DNA of 64,000 nt from Oxytricha trifallax (Eukaryota; Ciliophora; Spirotrichea; Sporadotrichida; Oxytrichidae), in assembly GCA_000711775.1 (NCBI GenBank), contig ARYC01000371.1, positions 1 to 64,000 of the forward strand, in the 5' to 3' direction. Below the pieces are notes generated by a model. It had not been told where the DNA came from. It made no database searches and saw only the letters and a program-made list of their open reading frames with translations. A program made the translations under genes and the position numbers. Positions 21,740 through 31,951 of this stretch are shown here, piece after piece; the stretch's first letter is position 1, and every line of letters begins with the position of its first letter.

Positions 21740-24060
21740 TAGTAAAAAAGAATTGGAGTGGGAAGTGAAGTATCACTGTTACTCTTCGATTACCACTAAA
21801 GGATACCATTTTACTTTTTTTTCTAAAAAGAGATTATTGATTTATTAAGCATTTTACCTAAAGAATTTGAACTATTACTAATAATATATTAATACTTATA
21901 ATTATTATCTTAAACATATAGAAAATTTTTTTTTATTTTTATCTATATATATTTTTTATAGTCCGAAAAACCTTTATAGAGCTAAATCTTACCGCAAAAT
22001 TTAATGAACATTAAAAATTCGCATATACAATAATCCAATTATTTACAAATAATGCCATTTGCTCTTGGAGTTTCATGTTTTTCTTTACTAACAGCGCCTT
22101 CTGTTCAGTTGGACAGAACTTTCTGTTTAAGTTATACTAGCAATTGTAATGAAAAACAGGTTTAGATAGAAATATGTTGAACAAAATATTTATTTTATAA
22201 AAGTAAAATGTTCATTCATCTATCTTTTAATTTCTTTAAGTTTAGGCAAAGTGCTGAAGTCTGAAGATAGATAATATAGAATTTAAGTTTCATAGCTTAA
22301 AATAAGTTATCTCCTATTATATAAGATGCAACATTTTAGAGTATTCTTGCTTTTCTTTTGCAATTCAGGAAAATTAGGTCTTAGAAATGCTTAATTTAGG
22401 ATTATAATTATTAAAAATAAGCCCTTTTTCTCTTCACTAAAATTGATATCGAGTAAATCAAAACTTTAATAGATATTAGTTGTCTTCATCTCGGAAATGA
22501 AACATCTAAATTAAATAAAAGAGGAATACCTATTATCAGTATGAAATTACTAATATATATTTATCTTTTATTATTCTAATTGTTTTGGAGAAAAAAATCA
22601 TTTGAAAATTTTTTTATGAATAAAGCTCTTCTGTTATATTTCTTAAGCTTAAGATAGGCTTCACTTTTTGCCTTTTATTCTATATTGTTTAAAGCATCAT
22701 AGATAGTGATTAAGCAAAGTTTCTTTGGTTTTAATGAACTCATTTTTCATAACAAATTGCTTGATAACTTTTCTAAGGTTTCATAAATAAGTCATTATTT
22801 TAAAATAATTCTTAATTTTTTTAAACAATATTATAGTCCTTTATGAAGTCCGAATATCCGAGGAGTTTTTATGGCCCTAAATCGATTGAAACTCATCAAA
22901 GCTGAATTTGATTATATTTCATCTTGGAGATATATTATAAATCATAGTTGACCTCATATTTTATATTTAGGTGCAAGTGAGACAATTTTTCATAAGGGAT
23001 TAAGCTTGCTTCATTGGAGCTTATGTCAAGTGAGACGGAAATCTTCTGTTACTAATCCTTAAACAGCTTTCATGAGATTAATGAATTTGCTCCTTAACTT
23101 CTTGTAAGCTATCGCAAGCTAAAGTTTTGCCTTAAAATATAGATTCATCTGCACCTTCAGACTTGTTACAATTCCTGAATTAATTCAATACTCTAGCTAT
23201 TTAAGTCAAAATCTAAAAACATTGATACTAAAAGCTTCACAATATTGAATAACCCAGGCTAGTTGTACTTATGAGTTATGAGTATTAAGGTTATTAAGAA
23301 ATTTATTTTTTGAATTAAATATTTATGTCTGTGAATTGTTGTTTAAGATAAGGCGTTGGTATTTGTTCCCTATTTTTAACCATTTACATATAACAATATC
23401 CTTATTGATAACGTACATGTGTCTCTTAGGTTCAGATGGTAGATGGTGAATAATATAATTTGCATAAGTTGCATGATTATAGTTTCTTGGGTTTTCATAA
23501 TCTCTAATTGACCTTATAGTTTACCACTTGGCAAAATAATTTAAGAAACATTCATCTCCTTTATTAGTTTCTTTATTTGATAAGGAGTTATAAATTTAAG
23601 AATTTGCAACATTTACTCTAAATTTTACGATATTCAAGAATTAGAAATAATATTCAACATTTTAATTATAAATCATTCTCTCACCTAAGCATTTACACTT
23701 AAAATTTCTGTTTTGATTTTTATTATAGATCTATTGAAGTCAATCGAGATTCTCTCCACCACTATAGACAATGAAGTCGGTTGGATGAGTCAACCATATT
23801 CTCATACTATTTAAACTTATCTTTGTATCTTTTTTGCTACTTACTAAAGCTCAAGTGGCTTATTCTTTTAATCAAGGAAAGCAAATCTAGTCATCCTTTT
23901 ACTTATAATTAGCAATTGCTATCGTTCTGTATTTTGGAACCATTCTTACTCTACTGTATCCATTGGTATTTATTAGTTTAGGATTTATTGCACACAATTG
24001 CGAAAACTAGCAAATTATATTTAACATGAGGCGAAGCTAGAGCATCGAAATTAGAAATCA
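21740..24060. other. AT-rich interval with weak minus-strand coding at 22850-23230
   Basis: Mostly AT-rich. On the minus strand, 23230-22850 reads in changing frames with leucine-rich, repeat-like pieces (SVSLDISSNEASLIPYEKL, SHLHLNIKYEVNYDL), faintly like leucine-rich repeats. The frames do not connect. No gene is called. Confidence 0.25.
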
Positions 24061-24070
24061 CAAGAAGAAG

Positions 24071-24400
24071 ATGTCTGATATTATTGGGTGGAGTAATTGC
24101 TTTACAGCAGACTATAGTATTTATGATTGGAGCTCTGAACCCCAAAACTGCATAACAATGAAGATCACCATGAGCGTTTCTTATATGTGGAGACTGAGGA
24201 CACCGAGGAGTACGAGGATATCAATGAGATCGAGGAGACCGAGTAGGAAGAGGAGAAAGAGGAGAATGAAGAGACTGAGGAGGATGAAGGAAACGAGTGG
24301 AATGAGGAGAACGAATGAGGAGAATGAGAAGATCGAGGAGAACGAGGAGACAAAGGAGACTGAGGAGAATGAGAACACTGAGGAAAGTTTGGAATGAGGA
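24071..24400 (+). other. Glu-rich low-complexity coding stretch
   Basis: An imperfect array of GAGGAGAATGAG-like units (24190-24385) reads on the plus strand as ETEDTEEYEDINEIEETE and similar, up to a TGA near 24318; the downstream units have several TGAs in that frame. It lies just before the transposase at 24423. It could be an acidic tail of a lost protein or a simple repeat expanded by slippage. Confidence 0.4.
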
Positions 24401-24422
24401 TAAAAAAATTTCTTTTAAAAGA

Positions 24423-25782
24423 ATGCTTCAAATGTAAACTACTGATGAATTTCAACAACAATTAGACAACAAGTTGGATATAGATGAGCATATATTACAA
24501 TCCTAATAAATCAATACCTTCTAAACTTAAAGCATTCTTCTTGAATGACTTATGAAGAAGTTATACAAGGATAAAACAATGAAACTAATTATTTCTTTAG
24601 ACAATTCTCATAAAAACAACTTTATGCAAATTAGACAGGAAGCCTATGCTTACCCACTAAATGATAAAATAACTCAAAGACTTTTAATAACAATAATATC
24701 ACTTTTAAATTTGAATTCAAAATACTAACCCACTCAATCAACTTTATATAAACGTTTCTAATGATGAATCAACCAGGTGCATTGACTAACGTGCATGACT
24801 TAATACTGTTTCTTAGGTTCAAATACTTGAATCCAACTCAAGATTCACCAGTCTACTTAAGCTTCTAATCAATTCATGAACTTACCAGCATTCCTTGCTT
24901 ATTGGTTAAAAGTATATGCACACTCACAAGCTAAATAGCAATTGATAATAATCAAATTTGGAAATTTGCTAAGCTATCTGATGATAACATTGAATTTTTT
25001 ACATATTAGACAACCTTGCAGCTCCAGGCTGGAATGACCTTAGGGGAGAGATGCGTGATGTTCCATAGGAAGTTCCCAGAAATGGAAATCTCTCCCTCTA
25101 AACTCTCTCGAATTTATAAGGAAAGAGGAATTAAGAGAAAATTCATTTGAGTACCAAACAAATACATGAGCTCTACTTAGAACCTGAAAACGCAAGAGCT
25201 ATATTAAGAGATGAGAAGCAAGCTAACTAATGCACTACAGGAAGGAAGGCAGTATTTATTGACGAGGTGATGTTTACTTCCTCTAATAATCTCAATTAAG
25301 AGTACAGTAATAGGAATATAAATATCATAGTGAAAGACAAACTATAATTTACAAAAAGTATTGCTGTGGTTGCAGGAGTATCTCCTGACAAAGGTCAGGA
25401 GCTTTACTATAATTATGAGAGGTCACTGGACATTGAAAAGTTTTATGACTTCATCATAGGCTTGCATAAATTGAACTTAAGAAGAAGGCTTGCTGTCGTT
25501 TTAGACAATCTTTGAGTGCATCACAGCAAAAAGATCAAAACACGACCGAGGAGCTTGGAATCACTCTCATATTCACTACTCGCCTCAATACAACCCTTTA
25601 GAGAATTACTTTTCCGTTCTTAAGAACTAGTTCAAGAGGATGAAGATGCAGATTGTCGGATAAGACGAGAAGTTTGATGCAAAATGAGTTCTGAAGCAAG
25701 CATTCTGCAGTAAATACGATAGCATTATAAGAGATATATGCATGAAGAAAATGGATAAGTTTGATTTATTGCTTTAATTTAA
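24423..25782 (+). pseudogene. TBE-related DDE transposase (IS630/Tc1 type), broken
   Basis: The plus strand contains GERCVMFHRKFPEMEISPSK (from about 25040), which matches the TBE 42-kDa block (AVMFHRKFPDMRISPQTI), then FIDEVMF (first Asp, near 25260), VVLDNL-stop-VHHSK (second Asp, near 25500; TBE has VDNLSVHK) and YSPQYNPLENYFSVLKNQF (Glu, near 25590). The protein cuts and joins DNA ends in transposition. Breaks: TGA near 25148, TGA in the second-Asp motif, a frameshift near 25580 and a TGA near 25685. It converges with the 22-kDa-type gene, as in TBEs. No C4A4 ends were found around it. Confidence 0.82.
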
Positions 25783-25879
25783 ATTATGCTTTTAAAAGCT
25801 CATATGTTAAATCTAAATGCGTTGTTGTTCATGGTGCCAGCGTGCGTCGGATTGAGACTCAAACATAGTGGTGTTCATC

Positions 25880-26608
25880 TCCATAAGCCGAGATCCATCA
25901 CTTGGTTTTATCCCTTTGCTTGCTGAGGCATGCTCTATTCCCTTAAATCGCTTAAAGTTCAAAACTATGAGAGGCTACTGCTTAGGTTTCCTGGCCTTCA
26001 TTAGTTTAGTAGAAGCTTTCAAGAGCTGCATAGTCCTCCCCGATCTTTCTAAATATTAATAAGGGGTTAATGTAAAGTAAGCTATTTGAGATAAAGGGAT
26101 AGCTGGTTAAGTGTGAGAACCAATCGTCAGAGATAAGGATGAAGTCGTTCTTCTATCCCAAACCATCCGCGCTATTCCTGTTTGTCCTTGACTTGTTGAT
26201 AATGTGTGAGAGATACTCTGGAAGAATTGTGTTAAGAACATTCGAAAAGTATTGCTTGTCTATAGGTTTAGATTTCTCTGACATATCAGGCAGTTAGATG
26301 CTATGCTCTTAGTCATCACACACTTGCAAATATAGTTGTCTTACCGAAGGTTCATCATATTTTGGTACCCTCACCATCTTGATCTGATCCATTTTCAAAA
26401 GTCTCTTGCTTCCCTTTTTATTAATCTGATATATATTCTGTTTACTCCTTCGATTGGTGGCATGTAGTATCCATTTATAAAATTTAAAAGCAAATAAATT
26501 ACGTATTTCAGTAATATAGGTTAAAATATCAAGCTTAGATTTGAACTTCCCACCGAGTTTGTGAGGAGTAATCTTTAAGATGCTATCTTCAGCTTGGCTA
26601 TCATTCAT
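25880..26608 (-). pseudogene. 22-kDa-type TBE partner protein, diverged copy
   Basis: From ATG 26608 the minus strand reads MNDSQAEDSILKITPHKLGG, then KFKSKLDILTYITE, which aligns with RFRSKEDLYRYLTLH of TBE copy 3. Then come GYYMPPIEGVNRIYI (TBE: GLFLPTMEGTKISFL), MVRVPKYDEPSVRQLYLQ (TBE: IEVPNYPPISVTSLYDD) and DKQYFSNVLNTILPEYLSHI (TBE: RNFFFGVLGTIKEEYLREI). The shared intron site lies at 26475-26502, with the acceptor apparently changed from AG to AA. A frame change follows near 26400. The 3' end is uncertain. Function unknown in the family. Confidence 0.72.
26475..26502 (-). other. Intron-like gap of the diverged 22-kDa gene
   Basis: About 28 nt, beginning with GTAATT on the minus strand, at the position where the TBE 22-kDa genes have a 36-nt GT...AG intron. 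It ends in TATAA instead of an AG, so the acceptor seems lost. Confidence 0.5.
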
Positions 26609-26760
26609 CTGAAAATGATGGTAATCTTTTTATAGAATATGTCTACATATATGATATTACCTATAGCTAATTAAAAATAAAATATTAATACCCACCTTAA
26701 CTAACAGAAAAACAGCACTTTTAATCGTAATGTTATTTTTGAATGCGAAAACATCTAAAG

Positions 26761-26905
26761 TCAAATCGATTTTCACAAAAAGGTGGGGAGTGTTTATGTC
26801 ATTTTTCCTTAGAATTTAAAATTTTAAAGTTTGTGATTTTTTTGATTTTTTAAAAGAAAAAAAATTGTTGTCTTTTTTTATCGATCCCCACCCTTTGTTA
26901 TTAAT
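26761..26905. repeat. Short inverted repeat with GGTGGGGA box
   Basis: CACAAAAAGGTGGGGAGTG (near 26775) and TCGATCCCCACCCTTTGT (near 26881) are inverted copies about 90 bp apart, with T-rich DNA between. It lies between the 22-kDa-type gene and the helicase-like gene; it may be a small MITE. Confidence 0.4.
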
Positions 26906-26990
26906 CACATAAGATAATAATGTTATATTCTTTTTATATGTGATTTAAATTCCCTAAATTCAAAAATATCAAATATTAATAATTTAAAAA

Positions 26991-27846
26991 TGAGCGACTC
27001 TGAAGTCTCGATGTATGACAGTGATGACTCACGATTCAACTCCAAGCTTTCATCCACCAAATCGTTTCAATCGTCAAAGTCATCTCCAAGACAAAAAAAA
27101 GGGAAGCAATATCAAAACAAGGACACTAAATAAAAATATTTTAAAACATACAGGGGATTTCAAAAAATACTATGATCAGTAAGATGCCAAAGTGCCGTGC
27201 TAAGAAGCCAAAATGGCTATAAGCCTCATTACCAATTGCTACTCAAAAACATACAAGGATATTCAAGGTCATCCCAAGTTGTTAAAATTCCCTCTAAACG
27301 ATATTGACCGCGATCTGATTAAAAACTACATCCGAGTTAAGAGATAAAATAATAAATGAACTCTAACTTGAGTGAAAACCAAGGGAGACTCATTATGAAG
27401 TAAAAGAAAATCAGAAAGAGCTATGTCATTAAAGAACTAAAAGAACTTATAGAGATAAAGAATCAGGACTTCAAGTGATAGCCCTTCGCTAGGTCCCCAA
27501 CCTTAGAATGATATTACTCAACTATCAGTGTTCATTATTCAGCATTTCTCTAATCTTGAATATGAATTTCAGCTCAACTTGATATAAAATTGAATAAGTC
27601 ACTTCTATAAGATACAGAATTTTATTGCAATTGTGTTGAAAGCTAATAAAGGCATCAGCAAATTCACAGAATTGAGTTGTTCAAAACAAGGGAGATCTAA
27701 AGCATCGAGAAAGAGCTCAAAATATATTAGCATTCGCAATCTTAAACTTTCACTTGACAGCAGCATCAACTATTAAAGAGTTATCATAAGAATGGCAGCT
27801 ACTGATATACACTCTCTACCCAAACTTGAAATATAATATAGACATT
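26991..27846 (+). pseudogene. Helicase-like gene, 5' part, interrupted by TBE2
   Basis: Starts MSDSEVSMYDSDDSRFNSKL, an acidic Ser-rich N-terminus, followed by a basic stretch and EAKMAISLITNCYSKTYKDI. Several frame changes and TGAs occur between 27150 and 27673. From 27676 the frame is open to the TBE2 junction (LAFAILNFHLTAASTIKELS, then IYTLYPNLKYNIDI). Reading across the excised TBE2 with one ATT kept continues without a break into QIFIEAEKQILGVMASSI at 31952. So TBE2 inserted into this gene. It is also the divergent neighbour of the 22-kDa-type gene, the place where TBEs carry their third gene. Confidence 0.7.
27844..27846. other. Left ATT target duplication of TBE2
   Basis: ATT here is matched by ATT at 31949-31951, the three-base duplication typical of TBE (ANT). 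Confidence 0.9.
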
Positions 27847-27924
27847 CAAAACCCCAAAACCCCTTAGTGAGGTTTATAAGTGCTTTGATTTGTAGGGTAT
27901 AGTTGGGGTCTTATTGGGGTTAGT
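27847..27924. repeat. Left terminal inverted repeat of TBE2
   Basis: 78 bp, beginning with 17 bases of C4A4 repeat, identical or nearly so to the complement of 31871-31948. Confidence 0.95.
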
Positions 27925-27985
27925 AGAGAAAATGCAGGTTTTATTTGAATTTTAAGTATATTTAATGATTATTAGCTGATTTAAC

Positions 27986-29434
27986 TCAAACAAATTTTAT
28001 CTGCTTGTCTTTATTGTATCTCTTGAATCTTGCTCTCTGTAGTGGTTCAAGTAAATCGTCTAAGGATTATCTTGGATATGATGGTGCTCTTACAATTATC
28101 ATGTCTACAATCTGTTTGATTTCTTTGCAGATATCGTCCTGCTTTATATGCTTAATGGCTAAACTTATTGATTATTTCTCTTATTTGGTACCATAGTAAG
28201 ACATGCATTCCATGTCACTCTCTAAAATTATAGCAGCTACTGCCCATACATCCCACTAAACTGATCCATTCGTCCACTTCTCTCTTATTGGGAAGTAGCC
28301 AGGAGTGCCAAGAACCTTTGCTAAAGTTACTATCTCTTATCTCAAGGCTCTATTGAAATCAATAACTACGACTTCTAAAGGACAGAGGTTCAGCATAACA
28401 TTTTGAGGTTTCAAATCTCTATGAACATATCCAAATTCATGCAACTACTTGACACCCTTTATCATATCTGATAGTATATCATTCAAATCATCTGGGTATC
28501 TGTTATGATATAAATAATCTCTCAGAGTCATTTCATATTTCTTAAGTCTTAGTGCGATAAAACCATAGCTTAAATTAACAACATCTAGTTTAAGCAAGTT
28601 CTTGCAATCTTTTCTCTAGGCCTCTCTAAGAATCATATATTCGTTAGCAAACTCATTCTAGTATTGCTCGTTCTTAAGGAGATAGCTGAAAGGGTACACC
28701 TTGTAGGCATACTCATCAACCACTATAAGCTTTGCTTTGTTAGGAACACTTATATGTAAATAATTCTCAATACAATTACTTAGATTAATTGCATTCAATG
28801 CAGGAATATTCATTGCTTTTGCTTGGAAGCAGGCTAGAATTGTATTGCCTGCAGGTTAGTTCATCGATTCTTATCTTTTCTGTCTCTTGAGTTTCTCCTG
28901 TAACTCTCTTTAAGACTCGATAGTATTTGATTTTCTTTTAGCTGGCACAAGTTTTTATGTCTCTTTATCTTAAATCAAGAACTCACTGAGGTGATGCTTT
29001 TGCATGTGCTTCTTAACTTTTGCAGAGTGAGTATAAGACTTCATACAAGTTGTACACTAGTACCTTCCATCCACTTTTTCATGCTTGAAATATATCTTGG
29101 CTTTGCCAGAGTGCACCTCTTTAAGGTGTCTCTTCAAGCTTTGTTCAGTTGAGAAAAAATTCTAGCAGTCTTCACATTAAAATGTTTTTATCTTTTCAAT
29201 AGGGAGCTGTTCTTTTAGGTCTTCAACATATTCAATTTATGTTTAAAGTCCTATCTCTGCTCTCTCCTTTAAGTTCTATACTTCTATTTTGAAGACCTCT
29301 GCTTCAAACTCAAGAGCTCTTAGCTCTACCTCTCTCTCAACATAAATAACTTCTGGCTTTTTAGTTGAGCCAAAGTTTAGATATGATTATCCACTGCTAA
29401 GAGAAACTGCTTTTCGATTTAAGTCAGCCGCCAT
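27986..29434 (-). CDS. TBE 57-kDa zinc finger-protein kinase, 482 aa
   Basis: ATG 29434 (MAADLNRKAVSLSSGQ) to TGA 27986-27988; 1449 nt, with TAA and TAG as Gln and no break found. Domains in order: an N-terminal Glu-rich helical stretch (YVEREVELRALEFEAEV); C2H2 fingers at about 90-145 (CEDCQNFFSTEQSLKRHLKE; CTTCMKSYTHSAKVKKHMQK); a linker; and a kinase-like domain at about 230-480. The latter has HRDLKPQNVMLN (catalytic loop), VVVIDFNRAL (DFN instead of DFG) and GTPGYFPIREKW (activation segment). No clear glycine loop is seen. The length fits the 57-kDa protein of TBE elements. The open frame, next to decayed 22- and 42-kDa genes, suggests selection or recent origin. Confidence 0.92.
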
Positions 29435-30020
29435 GTTTAAATTCAAATTTAAATTTCTATTATAAAGCTCTTAAAACCTCTATAGCTATATCTGGACTAT
29501 ATAGGAGTTGCAACAGCATTAATGATGGTTTGATCTAAGCTCTAAGACTTCATATTTATACTCAGTTTATAAGTATAATTTTCGTAATTTTACTCTTAAT
29601 AATTTTGATTCTGGTACCAACTCAGATAAAGTTCAGGTTGGTACTGGTACCAATTAAGTTTTAAACCAGATTGGAACTTTTCCATTAAAACCTCACTGGA
29701 TTAAAACTAGGTACTAATTAAGTTTTGGTACTATTAAATTGGTACCAATTAAAATTAAACCGAATTAGTACCAGTACTAATTAAATTTAAACAAATTTAG
29801 TACTAATTTAATGGAACTAAATTGATAAAAATGGAGCTCCATCTCTGAAGTTTGTTACAGCTTCTGCCAGCTTTCTCCACGTATCCTTACCAGGTTGACC
29901 TCCTATAAGATGCCCATATTTAATACTAAGATTTTTAACAGTAGGATCCAGAACTCTATATATTAAAATTTGAAATTCAATAACAAGAGAAGGAACAAGA
30001 ATGGAATCATAAGTACTGCA

Positions 30021-30786
30021 ATGAAGAGGGTTGAAGCTTAAGAAATGATCTCAAGATTTAGAAGCAAGGAGATCTCTATCGATACCTCACTTAGCATGGT
30101 AAGCATGTGACAAATACTTAATCATATACTATAGTGGGTTTATTCCTTCCAACGATGGAAGGTACCAAAATTTCATTCTTAAAAGCGATACTCTGTGATG
30201 ACAAGAAAGCCTTCAAAAACAAAGAAATTAAGTTAATAGAAATACCAAACTACCCAGAGATTTCAGTCACTAATCTCTACGAGGATGCGATGTAAGATGA
30301 AGAGTTGGTAGTTTATCTTCCTACCAAGAAACAACTCTCTAACAAGCTTCAGAAAGGAGCTTCTTCTTTGGTGTTCTTGGCACTTTAAGAGAGAGTTACC
30401 TCAGAGAAATCATTGAAGAAGCTCACAAGAAACGCTATTCAATTTACCCTGAAGATTAAAAGAAGCAAGGCAAACTAATAAGCGAGACCTGGCTCGCAGA
30501 GCTTAAGAAGCATCCATTCCTTTCTAGTAAGCTTTGATTTATAACTCTTTAGGGAAACCTGGAACTGCTATATCTAATGAAAGAACATGCAAAGGTTCAC
30601 AGAGAGAGAAAGTCATAAACCATTCATGAAGTGAGCAAGAGACTTTATAAAGATGTTTAAAAGCCAGAAGAAATGAACATAGATACAGGAGCTGGCACAA
30701 AGAGAAGAAATATGGGCCCAAGCAAGCCATAAGAAGAGGAGAAGAAAGAGAAACCAAATCCCTTTCTGGGTTAATTTAATATGAGA
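30021..30786 (+). pseudogene. TBE 22-kDa protein gene, broken
   Basis: Starts MKRVEAQEMISRFRSKE and ends near 30783 (KKEKPNPFLGQFNM). Compared with copy 3 it lacks one base near 30070 (before LYRYL), has a further TGA after SSKL (near 30538), and the final TGA has become AGA. It contains a 36-nt GT...AG intron (30099-30134). Core motifs are IEIPNYPEISVTNLYEDA and LPTKKQLSNK. It converges with the transposase gene. Biochemical role unknown. Confidence 0.82.
30099..30134 (+). other. 36-nt intron in the TBE2 22-kDa gene
   Basis: GTAAGCATGTGACAAA ... ACTATAG; it holds a TGA, and its removal joins CATG to TGGGTTTATT in phase with the protein seen in copy 3 (LHVGLFLPTMEG). The intron of copy 3 has the same length and position. 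Confidence 0.8.
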
Positions 30787-30792
30787 ACTTAT

Positions 30793-31849
30793 TCATTCAT
30801 TTAAATCTAAAACTTATTTATAAACATTCATTCTTCCCTCTCTCGCATAAACTTTTGTTTTATCTATGCTTACTCTCTTGCAGCTACTCTGAATCAAGTC
30901 TACTGTATCTATAGGCAAGTCATGCATTAGGTGATATAGCAGCAGTTTCTTGTAGTGGGTCTTGATTTAACTCCAGTAGAATTCAATTCCATTAAATTAA
31001 TGGCTGTAAGGAACATTGTATACAGGAGTAATGTTTAACTCTTCATAAGCTTTCTTACACTCCTTAGTCTTATGAACTGAGAGGTTGTCAACAAACAGGA
31101 TGATCTCTTAATCGTTGTATTTATCTCTCAGCTTATGTAGGAACTCTATATACTACTCTCGCTTAATAGAGCGAGGGTGAATAACATAACTCTCTAAGCC
31201 TGAATCTTCACTTATACCAGCTAAAATTGCATGAGTGACTACCTTCACCTTTTAGTAATAAACTTCTATGTTATCATACTTCTTGTACCATGACTTATTA
31301 ATAAAGTGTTGAACGTAAACACAGCTTCATCTGCATGATGAACTTGATGTTATTATCAATAGCTCTCTGCATTTAATCATATATATATTTAAATTATTAC
31401 TATAAAATGGAACTGTAAAATCAATCACTCTCTTCACTCTGTTGACAGTCTTGAAAGTAATACCAGTTCTTCTATAAATGTTGGCTATAGTTTAAGGAGA
31501 GATACGCATGTCAGGAAACTTGCGATGAAACATCACAGCTCGCTAGTCTAGTGGAAAGTGTGCCCAATACTATAAAGTCTTCGAGTCGCAGAGGAAGTCA
31601 ATATGGTGCTGTGAGAACTTTTATTTTCTTGCAGGATGCTTTCAAGTGCCTCAATTATAATGCTAAACAGCCACAAGCAATGATACCTAACTGTTGAGGC
31701 ACTCTTGCGCAGGAGCTTTGCTATAGCAGCAAAATTCATTACTGGTTTGACTTAGTCTATATACTTGTACAAAACCTAAGCTTAAGCACTAAATCTAAAT
31801 ATTACTCATCATAAATAGACCCTAAATTTCGCTAATATCTATTTCTCAT
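30793..31849 (-). pseudogene. TBE 42-kDa DDE transposase, broken
   Basis: From ATG 31849 (MRNRYQRNLGSIYDEQYLDL) to TGA 30793-30795 (VYKQVLDLNE). N-terminal helix-turn-helix-like region (IAKLLRKSASTVRYHC), RAVMFHRKFPDMRISPQTIA, then the catalytic region: DEAVF in copy 3 (first Asp), ILFVDNLSVHKTKE (second Asp) and FNGIEFYWSQIKTHYKK (Glu). Family IS630/Tc1/mariner. At least three small deletions break the frame: near 31775, near 31675 and near 31335 (the first-Asp motif). Confidence 0.9.
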
Positions 31850-31870
31850 TTTGCAATTTACATAATTTCT

Positions 31871-31948
31871 ACTAACCCCAATAAGACCCCAACTATACCC
31901 TACAAATCAAAGCACTTATAAACCTCACTAAGGGGTTTTGGGGTTTTG
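31871..31948. repeat. Right terminal inverted repeat of TBE2
   Basis: 78 bp ending GGGGTTTTGGGGTTTTG, followed by ATT 31949-31951. Confidence 0.95.
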
Positions 31949-31951
31949 ATT

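Larger units (their letters stand above)
27847..31948 (-). mobile_element. TBE1: Complete TBE transposon copy 2, 4102 bp
   Basis: Both 78-bp ends are complete, starting CAAAACCCCAAAACCCC and ending with its complement, flanked by ATT. Gene order from the left: 57-kDa zinc finger-kinase (minus), 22-kDa (plus), 42-kDa transposase (minus). The 57-kDa frame is intact; the 22-kDa and 42-kDa genes have frameshifts. The element interrupts a helicase-like gene. In Oxytricha such elements are removed precisely during macronuclear development; strand here follows the 57-kDa gene. Confidence 0.96.

Noticed and set aside
24165..24461. Ser-rich open frames on the minus strand
   Set aside because: They are the complement of the Glu-rich GAGGAGAATGAG array and have no independent support.
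31548..31739. Separate 63-aa protein at the transposase N-terminus
   Set aside because: It is the 42-kDa transposase read out of frame after a one-base loss; comparison with TBE3 shows the true frame.
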